A stretch of 64,000 bases of DNA. Origin: Spartobacteria bacterium (GTDB lineage Bacteria; Verrucomicrobiota; Verrucomicrobiia; Chthoniobacterales; UBA6821). The stretch covers positions 1 to 64,000 of the forward strand of contig CANIVT010000012.1 in assembly GCA_947471565.1 (NCBI GenBank). The letters are read 5' to 3'. The notes under the pieces were generated by a model that was not told the DNA's origin, searched no databases, and saw nothing but the letters and a program-made list of their open reading frames with translations. How positions within the stretch are numbered: the first letter of the stretch is position 1; every line of letters begins with the position of its first letter. The position numbers and the translations under genes are program-made. Shown piece by piece: positions 42,753 through 50,827 of this stretch.

Positions 42753-43628
42753 TTAAAGAGACGGTTTTATAGCGGTAAAAGTCACTGCGGCAGGGTTCTC
42801 TGGGTACTCCAGCAACTCCACCTTGAACCCATGACTCTTGACTAAATCCATGAAGTCCTCTCCGAACTCATAGCATACCAGATACTGGCTTGTGGTCTGA
42901 TAAGATCCTCCATGATAACTGGGAGGATAGAATTGCTTGATCCCACGATTTTCAAGCTTGGCTCTCACCAATGTCGGACGACCGTCCCGAACAATTGGGA
43001 TGGAAAAGATCATGGCTCCCCCCGGTTTAAGTACCCTCCAGATTTCTGAGAGGGCCCTGTCGATATCGGGGATGTGTTCCAAGGTGTCAGAATGGAGAGC
43101 TATATCAAAGGATTCATCACCATAGGATAACCCAAGTAAATCCTCATGACGGATACGCTGATCATATGGCTCATATTCGGAGTATGAGACATAAGGTAAT
43201 CGGTTAAGGATTTTATGAATGCCACCACAGGAATTAATTTCAGCGATTCTAAGCATCCGGACACTTTTATCCAAGAAAGCAGCTTGAGCGTTTTGAAAGT
43301 CAGCTCCACGAGCGCGATTGATCCAATTAACCAGAGCCAAACCCATCTGACGTCCCCTGATGGAACCTCCGCAGGAAATGCATATTTCACCATCTCGTCG
43401 ATTGAACAAGACTTCCCAATCTGCTGTCAGATTCCATTCATCTATTAGCTTTTTACTTAGAACTGGACGATAAACACAAATTAGCAATGCCCCACACACA
43501 GGACAGCGGGGTTTTCCCGGGATGAATTGAAATATAGTATGCGCAATAGAAAAAAATACCCCTGAAATGGCTACTACAAACTTACGGGATGTGCAGGATT
43601 CAACTATTGATAAAAGATATTTTGTCAT
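42753..43628 (-). CDS. Class I methyltransferase with N-terminal zinc-binding segment
   Basis: A hydrophobic segment (about 19-35) and a CPVC...CISC pair of Cys motifs (about 39-85) precede the methyltransferase fold. The SAM region includes RIAEINSCGG, FDIALHSDTLEHI and WRVLKPGGAMIFSIPI, the usual motif order of the type-11 methyltransferases. The protein of 291 residues could modify a glycan. Confidence 0.7.
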   Translation of the reverse strand: MTKYLLSIVESCTSRKFVVAISGVFFSIAHTIFQFIPGKPRCPVCGALLICVYRPVLSKKLIDEWNLTADWEVLFNRRDGEICISCGGSIRGRQMGLALVNWINRARGADFQNAQAAFLDKSVRMLRIAEINSCGGIHKILNRLPYVSYSEYEPYDQRIRHEDLLGLSYGDESFDIALHSDTLEHIPDIDRALSEIWRVLKPGGAMIFSIPIVRDGRPTLVRAKLENRGIKQFYPPSYHGGSYQTTSQYLVCYEFGEDFMDLVKSHGFKVELLEYPENPAAVTFTAIKPSL

Positions 43629-43632
43629 TTGT

Positions 43633-44457
43633 TCAGCCTAGTAATTTATAAATTATCTGTCTTAAAAGGCCCATAAAATGGGAATTCAATCTCACGAGCA
43701 TCAATTGCAGATTGTTTAACTGGATGCTGCCTCCCTGTATTTGGAGCCTTGCAGCGTGGACGATATCCTCAGCTGCAACACGCGCAAGACCTCTGGCAGC
43801 TGCGTTTTTATGGATCCTGTAGTAACCCACCGGGTCGGTGTCGTAGTAAAGGTCCCCAATGCTCATTAATCTCAACCAATACTCCATGTCGGTGCAATAG
43901 ACGACACTTGGGTCAAATTCCCCCACCTTTTCCACTGCGGATCGGCGCCACATAACGCAAACGGGATCTCCGATGATGTTGGCTCCCGCCATGATACATC
44001 GCCGGATCATCGCCCGGCCGGAATGGAGGCCCTTCTTCCGAATTCCGCTACGCTTGAAGAGCGCCCTCCCGCTGCTGTTGATGATGGTTCTCGCGCCGGA
44101 AGCCAGAATAGCAGCGGGATGATGTTGTAATGCTTTGACCTGGCGCTCCAAACAGTCCGTATAAAGAAGATCATCGTGGCACAGCAATTTTAAAAACTCT
44201 CCGGAAGCGGCATGAATTGCCGCATTCCAATTCTCCGCCATGTTTTTTTGGGTAGCGTCAACGATGACCCTGACTCGAGGATCCTTTATTTCGCATGCAA
44301 GATCAGTCCGAATTGCATCGGCGATATTAGATTTTGAATTAATACAAAGAATCAGTTCCCAATCACTAAAACTCTGCGAAAAGACTTGAGAGACTGTTTC
44401 CTTCAAAAAAGGGGTTTGTTTGTAAAGTGGAATACAAACTGATACGAGCGGCACCAT
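43633..44457 (-). CDS. Family 2 glycosyltransferase
   Basis: The 274-residue product starts with the GT2 fold: PLVSVCIPLYKQTPFLKETV (3-22) and DWELILCINS, then the D-D motif LLCHDDLLY near residue 96. The acceptor-side sequence GEFDPSVVYCTDMEYWLRLM is typical for GT2. The donor and linkage are unknown. Confidence 0.8.
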   Translation of the reverse strand: MVPLVSVCIPLYKQTPFLKETVSQVFSQSFSDWELILCINSKSNIADAIRTDLACEIKDPRVRVIVDATQKNMAENWNAAIHAASGEFLKLLCHDDLLYTDCLERQVKALQHHPAAILASGARTIINSSGRALFKRSGIRKKGLHSGRAMIRRCIMAGANIIGDPVCVMWRRSAVEKVGEFDPSVVYCTDMEYWLRLMSIGDLYYDTDPVGYYRIHKNAAARGLARVAAEDIVHAARLQIQGGSIQLNNLQLMLVRLNSHFMGLLRQIIYKLLG

Positions 44458-44480
44458 ATAATTTATGTTTTTTATTCTCT

Positions 44481-45314
44481 TTAAGCATCTTCACAAATCG
44501 ATTGATCTAACTTGCTTTGAAAAGTGTGCTCGCTGTTTGCTTTTTTACGCCTGCATACAACCACAAGGTATTCATGGAGGCCCGGGCGTGCAGTAGCAGC
44601 AACATGATGCCTCTTCTTGTTCGGCAACAGAAACCACCTGCATTTTAAAATCTGGTTAAGGATTACCGCACTTTTTTTTCCTATGGAATTAGCAACCCAT
44701 TCAAATAAAGCAACTTTTAGAGGGATGTTTTTGTTCTGACCATACCAATCTTGAATTTCAAAATGTTTCCCAAGAACGGCTTCCAGTTCCGATGGGGCAT
44801 ATTCACGGACATGGAAATGATTCCATGGCCTGTCTTGCAACCGTGCTCCCGGGTTGGTTATCAATCGATTCGGTGTAGATAGGATGAGTAATCCATCCGG
44901 CTTGAGCACCCGTGATATTTCACTCACAAACCCGGCGTCATCATCAATATGTTCTATTGTTTCCAGGCTGATATATAAATCCACGCTGGCTTCCGGCAGG
45001 GGAAGTGATAAAGCCGATCCTTTTGTGAATGTTACGTTGTTTTTTTCAAGGTGTTTTGATGCAAATTGGACCGCATCATCATCTAGATCAAAGCCATGAA
45101 CCTCCAACGGGTTTGCCCTAATAAAAACGCGGGTTCCGACCCCGTTCCCACAAGCACAATCCACGATCCTTCGATTCTCGGCATATTGTGCAGAAAATTC
45201 ATATCGGGACTTGTGTTCGTCCACCGTCCACGGAGGAAGCCACGCCCCCGGTTTGATACGCTCTTCCGCTATTGATTTTTCTCTCGGCATGGAATTTACC
45301 TTTTTTTGCTCCAT
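44481..45314 (-). CDS. Class I SAM-dependent methyltransferase
   Basis: The 277-residue product has motif I IVDCACGNGVGTRVFIRANP, FDLDDDAVQFASKHLEK, then LYISLETIEHIDDDAGFVSE and ISRVLKPDGLLILSTPNRLI. An ATG at residue 9 (MPREKSIAEERI) is an alternative start. It is probably a glycan-modifying enzyme, given the glycosyltransferases around it. Confidence 0.8.
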   Translation of the reverse strand: MEQKKVNSMPREKSIAEERIKPGAWLPPWTVDEHKSRYEFSAQYAENRRIVDCACGNGVGTRVFIRANPLEVHGFDLDDDAVQFASKHLEKNNVTFTKGSALSLPLPEASVDLYISLETIEHIDDDAGFVSEISRVLKPDGLLILSTPNRLITNPGARLQDRPWNHFHVREYAPSELEAVLGKHFEIQDWYGQNKNIPLKVALFEWVANSIGKKSAVILNQILKCRWFLLPNKKRHHVAATARPGLHEYLVVVCRRKKANSEHTFQSKLDQSICEDA

Positions 45315-45397
45315 TTCAAGTTATCCTGATCACACTCCAAAACGAAGCCTTTCAAAGGATCAGTGTCAGCGATCAGCATGAGGTATGCTACTTTTGG

Positions 45398-46345
45398 TTA
45401 AGCTTTACCGGTTGTCTCATCGATAATGAAGAGCGGGCGACGCTTCTGTTCGATGAAGATGCGTCCGATATACTCCCCGATCATACCAAGCACAAAAAAC
45501 TGGAGGCTGGCCACCAGCATGATCAGTGCCATCAGGCTGGCCCATCCAGCAACCACGGTTCCGTACATCAGGTGATCAAAAATCGTCTTGGCCATCCCGA
45601 TCAGGCAGAGAAGTGCAAAGAGAAACCCCAGCATAGTCGCAAGACGAAGAGGTTGGATGGAGAAGCTAGTGATTCCATCCACGGCGATGCGCAAGAGCTT
45701 CACAAGAGTGTAGCCCGACTCACCGCTGAAGCGTGCGTCACGGTGATACTGAATGGCAACTTGATTGAATCCAAGCCAGCTGATCATTCCCCTTAAGAAT
45801 CGATGATGCTCAGGCATCTGGTTGACGAGATCGACCACACGTCGGCTAATCAGACGAAAATCCCCGGTATCAGGAGGAATTGTACAACCAGCCAAGGAAC
45901 TCAGGATGCGATAATATGTGTGGTAGCAGGCCTTCTTCCAAAGAGGCACCCCCTTGCGGCTAAGCCTCTGCCCATAGACATTGTCGGCACCCTCATCCAT
46001 TAACCTCATCATCTCGGGAAGAAGTTCCGGCGGATCCTGAAGATCGGAGTCGATGATGAGCACGCGCTCACCACGGGCACGGGAAAGACCGGCCGTGACG
46101 GCAAGCTGGTGGCCGTGATTGCGTGAAAGCTTGATCCCATTCACATGGCCGTCGTCAGCCGCGATGGAGCGGATCACTTCCCACGTGCCATCGGGCGACC
46201 CGTCGTCGACAAGGAGGATCTCATAGGTAATCGAGAGGCCCCCACAAACGGCTGAAAGCCGGGTATGGAGTTCCCGGAGTCCGGTGGCATCCCTGTAGCA
46301 AGGAACCAAGACGGTGAGTCTTGGGATATATCGGTTATTTTCCAT
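45398..46345 (-). CDS. Membrane-anchored polyprenyl-phosphate glycosyltransferase (GtrB/ArnC-like)
   Basis: The GT2 domain has LTVLVPCYRDATGLRELHTR (9-28), DDGSPDGTWEVI, and the D-S-D-L-Q motif of the GtrB/DPM1 group in LIIDSDLQDPPE. Two C-terminal membrane helices (about 233-255 and 262-290) follow, then the ending EYIGRIFIEQKRRPLF, which is characteristic. This family transfers a sugar to undecaprenyl phosphate. It overlaps the epimerase stop (46335-46345). Confidence 0.9.
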   Translation of the reverse strand: MENNRYIPRLTVLVPCYRDATGLRELHTRLSAVCGGLSITYEILLVDDGSPDGTWEVIRSIAADDGHVNGIKLSRNHGHQLAVTAGLSRARGERVLIIDSDLQDPPELLPEMMRLMDEGADNVYGQRLSRKGVPLWKKACYHTYYRILSSLAGCTIPPDTGDFRLISRRVVDLVNQMPEHHRFLRGMISWLGFNQVAIQYHRDARFSGESGYTLVKLLRIAVDGITSFSIQPLRLATMLGFLFALLCLIGMAKTIFDHLMYGTVVAGWASLMALIMLVASLQFFVLGMIGEYIGRIFIEQKRRPLFIIDETTGKA

Positions 46346-47294
46346 GAGGCTGAACTGATGAATTCCAAAGAGTGGAGATGCCCTCCTCCAAGGAAACCTT
46401 TGGCTCCCAACCGAGTTCGCGTTGCGCTTTTTCTATGGAAAGCACAACGCGAGGAGTCAATCGGAAGGAGTGTTTCCCGAAATCGGAGGACTCCTTGACC
46501 ACAGGACACCTGCTGACCCGCTCCAAAATCTCCAGAACTTCCCGGACGGAGTGACCAATGCCCGCTCCGATGTTGTAGATCTGAAAAGGGGATTTTTGAA
46601 AAAGCCCCAGCACGGCCGCGCTCACGGCGTCATCGACATGGACATAGTCGCGGACCGTCTCTTCCGAGCCGAAGATCTGGATGCTCTTTCCCTCCAGCAT
46701 TCTTGAAACGGAAACGCCGATCAGGCCCTGCCTGCGCTCGGGGGGGAGAATCGCCCCGTAGACGTTACTGAACCTCAGGATCGATGCCGTGAGCCAACCC
46801 TGCTGGGAAGCCAGATGAAGGTAATGTTCGATGGCAAGTTTCTGGATACCGTAGGGACTTAACGGATGGCAGGGCATGTCTTCGGAATACAGTCCACCGG
46901 AAGGGTTTCCATGGCCGTAAACGGAACCGCCGCTGCTGGCAAAGAGGAAATGGCATGGATCTCCACCCCTCCTCCGAAGGGCCTCCAGCAGGTTGAGCGT
47001 CGCCCCGATGTTGGAGACCAGATCGCTGGGCCAGTGTCTGTCTGAAATGGCAGGGGTGTTGGATTGCGCCAAGTGCCCGACGGCGGCCAGACCATGCACG
47101 AATTCCCCGCAATCGGCCTCGGACATCAGATCACCTTGAAACCACTCCACATTACCGCCAAGACGATCAGATGGAATGTTTCTGGCAAAACAGCGGATCG
47201 TTACTTCCGGATAAGTCGACGCAAGAGCAGCAAGAAGCCGGTTCCCGATGACGCCTGTGGCACCGGTCAATCCGATCAGTTTGATTTCATTCAT
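46335..47294 (-). CDS. NAD-dependent sugar epimerase/dehydratase
   Basis: The 319-residue product is an extended SDR: GLTGATGVIGNRLLAALAST (8-27), FASSGGSVYGHGNPSGG at the catalytic Ser, and SPYGIQKLAIEHYL with YxxxK. The closest general type is UDP-glucose 4-epimerase-like. The substrate cannot be fixed. It lies immediately upstream of the GtrB-like gene and overlaps it by 11 bases, so it may provide the donor sugar. Confidence 0.85.
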   Translation of the reverse strand: MNEIKLIGLTGATGVIGNRLLAALASTYPEVTIRCFARNIPSDRLGGNVEWFQGDLMSEADCGEFVHGLAAVGHLAQSNTPAISDRHWPSDLVSNIGATLNLLEALRRRGGDPCHFLFASSGGSVYGHGNPSGGLYSEDMPCHPLSPYGIQKLAIEHYLHLASQQGWLTASILRFSNVYGAILPPERRQGLIGVSVSRMLEGKSIQIFGSEETVRDYVHVDDAVSAAVLGLFQKSPFQIYNIGAGIGHSVREVLEILERVSRCPVVKESSDFGKHSFRLTPRVVLSIEKAQRELGWEPKVSLEEGISTLWNSSVQPHGK

Positions 47295-47314
47295 ACTTCA
47301 ATAATGCGCCAGAC

Positions 47315-47383
47315 TTAGAAACCGATGAAGGCCTCAGCCCTAATCCGGGTACCCAGACCACCGGCTAGAATGACACATTTCAT
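47315..47383 (-). pseudogene. N-terminal stub of an rfbF-like nucleotidyltransferase
   Basis: The minus-strand frame encodes MKCVILAGGLGTRI, the start of CDP-/NDP-sugar pyrophosphorylases such as RfbF, then eight unrelated residues and a stop. Everything after the nucleotide-binding loop is missing, so the rest of the gene was deleted at this point. Confidence 0.7.
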
Positions 47384-47466
47384 CCCGCCTTTGATACCGA
47401 CACTCCCTGCACTAGGAAAGCTCCAACCTTACCGAGTCTAGTCTCCGATCCCCCTAGCTTACTCGC

Positions 47467-47491
47467 ATATATATTGTTATACAATATATAT
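47467..47491. promoter_or_regulatory. Palindrome upstream of the RHH gene, probable operator
   Basis: ATATATATTGT (47467-47477) and ACAATATATAT (47481-47491) form a perfect 11-base inverted repeat around TAT. It lies 62 bases upstream of the ribbon-helix-helix gene at 47553 and is a natural candidate for its autoregulatory site. Confidence 0.65.
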
Positions 47492-47552
47492 CTATTTTAA
47501 TCTGAATGGTATTTTTTGTTGATTGGAAGGAGGAATGAATTAGTTTTCCTTC

Positions 47553-47747
47553 ATGCCGAAACGACGCGATGGGATCATGACAGTCCGCATTCCCACGGAC
47601 GAAAAAGATATGCTGCAGGCGATTGCCGACCATGCCGATGTTACCCTGAGTGATGTCGTGGTTCGTGCGGTGCGCGATTTCATCGAGGCCAACTCTGCCG
47701 CCCTGAAGAAGGGCGCGAAGGCCAAGACCCGCCCGATGGGCTTCTGA
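47553..47747 (+). CDS. Ribbon-helix-helix protein, paralogue of the one at 3269
   Basis: The 64-residue product starts MPKRRDGIMTVRIP and has the helices DMLQAIADHA and LSDVVVRAVRDFIEAN, then a basic tail. It is the same family as the product at 3269-3442, with only scattered changes. An AAGGAGG ribosome-binding-like site (47527-47533) precedes it, followed by a two-codon ATG-AAT-TAG frame (47535-47543). A strong terminator follows at 47775-47800, so it is transcribed alone. Confidence 0.85.
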   Translation: MPKRRDGIMTVRIPTDEKDMLQAIADHADVTLSDVVVRAVRDFIEANSAALKKGAKAKTRPMGF

Positions 47748-47774
47748 TTCCCGATCAAAACCTTTCACCGAAGA

Positions 47775-47800
47775 CCCGCGGTTCCACCGCGGGTTTTTTT
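47775..47800 (+). terminator. Rho-independent terminator of the RHH gene
   Basis: CCCGCGG (47775-47781), a TTCCA loop, CCGCGGG (47787-47793) and then seven T residues (47794-47800) make a typical intrinsic terminator just downstream of the stop at 47747. Confidence 0.9.
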
Positions 47801-48047
47801 GTGCCTCAGGCTAAAACTGAATCGAGGGACGAGAGGTCGAAGGTCGAGGGCTTTTTAGAAAAATGGAAAGGCAACCAAAGTATTGAGCCTGCCGAGTGCC
47901 GGGGAAGCAAGTATCGTCAAAAGGCAAAAAACGAGTAATGCTCGCGCAGGGCCGCAAAGACGCAGAGTTGAGGGCTGAAGTAGGATCATTCATCCAGAGG
48001 ATGAATCAGCTTGAGGCCACGAAATTGGGCAAACCCGCGATCCTTAG

Positions 48048-48446
48048 CTATGAGGTGGGATCCATGATATCGAGCAGGGCAGATGACGAATTAAGGTCGA
48101 CTCCCTTCCTTGTCCCGCCCTTCCCAAAACGGACAATATCGATCGGGGAAGCCGAATTTTTGAAAATCGGAACTCCGACTCGGGCAATATGTTCCCTGAC
48201 AGATTCAGGAACCCTTCCGATAACACAGACGTCAAAGGTCTGGGGTAACGAGAGTTCCTCCAATTCAGCCTCAATGGCTTCTGCCTGAAGCGCAGAAATA
48301 TTGCCCTCTAGCACAAGATCAATGTCTGAGGCTTCACGATGAACCCCCTTGGCCCGGGAGCCGAAAAGCGTTGCAGAAACCACCTCCGGTTGCCGTGTCA
48401 GAACAGTGCGGATCAATTCAAGTGCTCTGGAGGATAGGGGTTCCAT
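48048..48446 (-). CDS. mntA: MntA-type nucleotidyltransferase antitoxin
   Basis: The start at 48446 (MEPLSSRALELIR) gives a 132-residue product and sits one base after the HepT stop. The signature LFGSRAKGVHREASDIDLVL has GS and D-x-D in place. In the studied Shewanella MntA/HepT pair, this enzyme modifies a tyrosine of the partner by adding AMP. It is probably the antitoxin of the pair with 48448-48855. Confidence 0.85.
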   Translation of the reverse strand: MEPLSSRALELIRTVLTRQPEVVSATLFGSRAKGVHREASDIDLVLEGNISALQAEAIEAELEELSLPQTFDVCVIGRVPESVREHIARVGVPIFKNSASPIDIVRFGKGGTRKGVDLNSSSALLDIMDPTS

Positions 48447-48447
48447 C

Positions 48448-48855
48448 TCAAAGTTCCTTCCTGAGCTTATCTTTGAGTGCAGTAATGGCGGGCAGATACC
48501 TTGAATAAACTGCCTCGGTTGCATCCTCAAAATCCTTTCTGTCATAGGTGTGCGAAAGGAGATTTCGCTGATCAAGCATATCTATCCATATCTGCCCCTC
48601 TGATAGGAATCCCGAGGCGTAAGCGGACTTGAGTACTTTTCTCGGGGTCGCTTCTTCAAAAACCACACCCGCATTCTCGAGGTAGTCCTTCACGGTTTTC
48701 CAAGCCAATTCAAACGTGTACTCAAAGCGCTGAATAACTCCTTCCCTCTCAAGTTGATTGAGAGAACCCGGGCCGTTTTTCAATGCATCATCCAGCAACT
48801 CAGATGCCTTGGAAAAGTTCTCGTAGCGCTGTTTCCAACGGATGTCGTCAATCAT
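48448..48855 (-). CDS. hepT: HepT-type HEPN toxin
   Basis: The 135-residue product has the HEPN catalytic motif R-x4-H-x-Y in RNLLSHTY, which is the RNase active site and also holds the tyrosine that is AMPylated in the known pair. It also has the FEYTFELAWKTVKDYLEN helix of HI0074-like proteins. It lies directly upstream of mntA. Confidence 0.9.
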   Translation of the reverse strand: MIDDIRWKQRYENFSKASELLDDALKNGPGSLNQLEREGVIQRFEYTFELAWKTVKDYLENAGVVFEEATPRKVLKSAYASGFLSEGQIWIDMLDQRNLLSHTYDRKDFEDATEAVYSRYLPAITALKDKLRKEL

Positions 48856-48955
48856 TGTTTGGTTGTCTTGTTTGGTCAGTCACTAGTTTAACAAGAGGTA
48901 TGCTTTCTGTCGTAGCATCGCATCAGGAAAAAACCACTTCTTTAAAACAAAAAAA

Positions 48956-48982
48956 GCCCCGGAGTTTCCTCCGGGGCTTTTT
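48956..48982. terminator. Bidirectional terminator between hepT and rplQ
   Basis: GCCCCGGAG (48956-48964), a TTTC loop and CTCCGGGGC (48969-48977) form a perfect 9-base stem flanked by A7 on the left and T5 on the right. It can end the rpoA-rplQ transcript on the minus strand. Confidence 0.85.
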
Positions 48983-49002
48983 CTTGATTCTGTAAAGAGG
49001 GG

Positions 49003-49488
49003 TTATTCGCCCTTCTCTTCCTTAGCCTCTTTCGCTTTTTTAGGAGCGGCCTTTTTCTTGGCTGCGGGCTTTTCAGCCTTAGCCGGCTTTTCGGCGGCCT
49101 CCACGGCGGACTCTTTCTTCTTTACCTCGGGGGCGTAATCGACCCACTCAAGGTAGGCCATCGGAGCGCTGTCGCTCAGGCGAGCGCCGAGCTTCACGAT
49201 CCGGGTGTAGCCTCCCTTGCGGTCGGCGGCGGCCGGGGCAATCTCGGTGAAGAGCTTCTTCACGATGTCCTTGTGCTTGAGGTAGGAGAGCGCGATACGG
49301 CGAGCATGGAGATCCCCCTTCTTGCCGAGGGTGACCATCCGCTCGGCGAGCGGCTTGGTCGCCTTGGCCTTGGCGAGGGTGGTCTTGATGCGACGGTGCT
49401 CGATGAGGCTGCAGACCTGATTCGACAGGAGCGAATCGCGGTGGGCCTGCGAGCGGCCGAGCTTGACGGTCTTTTTCTGGTGACGCAT
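49003..49488 (-). CDS. rplQ: Ribosomal protein L17
   Basis: Residues 1-116 match L17: MRHQKKTVKLGRSQAHRDSL, EHRRIKTTLAKAKATKPLAE and YTRIVKLGARLSDSAPMAYL. The last about 45 residues (from VKKKESAVEA) are a Lys/Ala/Glu-rich extension that is not part of the common L17 fold. It lies downstream of rpoA with a gap of 33 bases, the usual bacterial order. Confidence 0.95.
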   Translation of the reverse strand: MRHQKKTVKLGRSQAHRDSLLSNQVCSLIEHRRIKTTLAKAKATKPLAERMVTLGKKGDLHARRIALSYLKHKDIVKKLFTEIAPAAADRKGGYTRIVKLGARLSDSAPMAYLEWVDYAPEVKKKESAVEAAEKPAKAEKPAAKKKAAPKKAKEAKEEKGE

Positions 49489-49521
49489 GGCGTGTCGTTT
49501 CTTTCGTTCTTACTGGGCGTC

Positions 49522-50535
49522 TTATTCGGCGACGGGCGCGGTGGCACCGTCGACGATGAGTCCGGGCTCGAACTTCATGCCGAGGCCAAGGCCGAGCTGG
49601 ACGAGCTTGTCCTTGATCTCGTTGAGCGACTTCTTGCCGAAGTTGCGGTACTTGAGCATCTCCGCCTCGCTCTTGAGGGCGAGTTGGCCGACGCTGGTGA
49701 TGTTGGCGTTGTTGAGGCAGTTCGCGGCGCGGACGGAGAGCTCGATCTCGTTGACGCTCATGGCGAGCAGCTTCTTGAGGCGGCTGTTCTCCTGGCTGAC
49801 CTCGGCTGGGGTCTCGTCGAACTCGACCTGGTTGTCGTCGAAGTTCACGAAAACGTCGAGGTGGTGGCGGAGGATCGCCGCGGACTGGAGCAAGGCATCG
49901 TCCGGGGTCAGACGGCCGTCGGTCCAGATCTCGAGGATGAGCTTGTCGTAGTCGGTGCGCTGACCGACGCGGGTCTGCTCAACGGCGTACTTGACCTTGG
50001 TGACGGGCGAGAAGATGGAGTCGATTGCGATCACGCCGATCGGCTTGTCAGCGGTCTTGTTCTCGTCGCCGGTGGCGAATCCGCGTCCGACGCGGACGGT
50101 GAACTCGGCCTCGAACTTCTGCTTCTTGTCGAGGGTGCAGATGTGCTGGTCAGGATTAAGGACCTCGACCTGGTTGGTCGACTGAATGTCGCCGGCAGTG
50201 ACGGCACCCTGCTTATTGACCGAGAGGGTCAGGTTGCGGGGCTCGTGGTCATGGGCCTTGAACTTGACCTTCTTGAGGTTGAGGATGATTTCGACGACGT
50301 CCTCGACGACGCCAGGGATGCTGGTGAACTCGTGCGGGGCCCCCTCGATGCGAACCGAGGTGATGGCGGCTCCTTCCAGCGAGGAGAGAAGCGTGCGACG
50401 GAGCGAGTTGCCAATGGTGTGTCCATACCCGGCCTCGAAGGGCTCGGCGACGAACTTGGCGTAAGTTTCGGTGGCGGTTTTCTCGTCCTTGACGAGGGTC
50501 TTCGGCATTTCGAAGCGACCGAGGCGGATAGGCAT
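49522..50535 (-). CDS. rpoA: RNA polymerase subunit alpha
   Basis: The start at 50535 (MPIRLGRFEMPKTLVKDEKT) gives a 337-residue product of normal length. The N-terminal dimerisation domain includes YGHTIGNSLRRTLLSSLEGA and ITSVRIEGAPHEFTSIPGV. The C-terminal domain (about 255-320) has ELSVRAANCLNNANI, SVGQLALKSEAEMLKYRNFG and KKSLNEIKDKL, the helix-hairpin-helix that binds promoter UP elements. Confidence 0.95.
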   Translation of the reverse strand: MPIRLGRFEMPKTLVKDEKTATETYAKFVAEPFEAGYGHTIGNSLRRTLLSSLEGAAITSVRIEGAPHEFTSIPGVVEDVVEIILNLKKVKFKAHDHEPRNLTLSVNKQGAVTAGDIQSTNQVEVLNPDQHICTLDKKQKFEAEFTVRVGRGFATGDENKTADKPIGVIAIDSIFSPVTKVKYAVEQTRVGQRTDYDKLILEIWTDGRLTPDDALLQSAAILRHHLDVFVNFDDNQVEFDETPAEVSQENSRLKKLLAMSVNEIELSVRAANCLNNANITSVGQLALKSEAEMLKYRNFGKKSLNEIKDKLVQLGLGLGMKFEPGLIVDGATAPVAE

Positions 50536-50827
50536 GGTATCTGGTATTCTAATTGCCGGGTTACCCTTGGCGCGTTTCGGTGACCAGCAAATGCAGATCA
50601 CCCAAGGACCGACGGCAAATGTTTGATGCGCGGTGAGGCATAATAGCCCGCCGAGGGCGGCCTGCAAGGATGAATTATGAAGGATGAGGGATGAAAAAGG
50701 GGGTGATAAGGGAGCCCGTCTCGCCCACTTTCATCTTTCATCATTCTGACTTCATACTTTTTTGCCAAAAAAAAAGAAGCGCCGCCCCCTTTCGAGGACG
50801 GCGCTTTGATTGGGAAACTCTCCGGAC
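50536..50827. other. Intergenic region between rpoA and glnA
   Basis: The stretch holds the rpoA upstream sequence and the glnA terminator at its right end. No gene is seen. The rest is simple sequence with pyrimidine runs around 50690-50760. Confidence 0.6.
50771..50805 (-). terminator. Terminator of glnA
   Basis: AGCGCCG (50778-50784) and CGGCGCT (50799-50805) form a stem around a C-rich loop. On the minus strand the hairpin is followed by a run of T (A residues at 50767-50775 on the plus strand), as expected for an intrinsic terminator 20 bases past the glnA stop. Confidence 0.8.

Noticed and set aside
49273-50583. Open frame of 436 codons antisense to rpoA and rplQ
   Set aside because: It lies across two conserved genes on the opposite strand and its product has no recognisable motif; it arises from the codon bias of the GC-rich genes.
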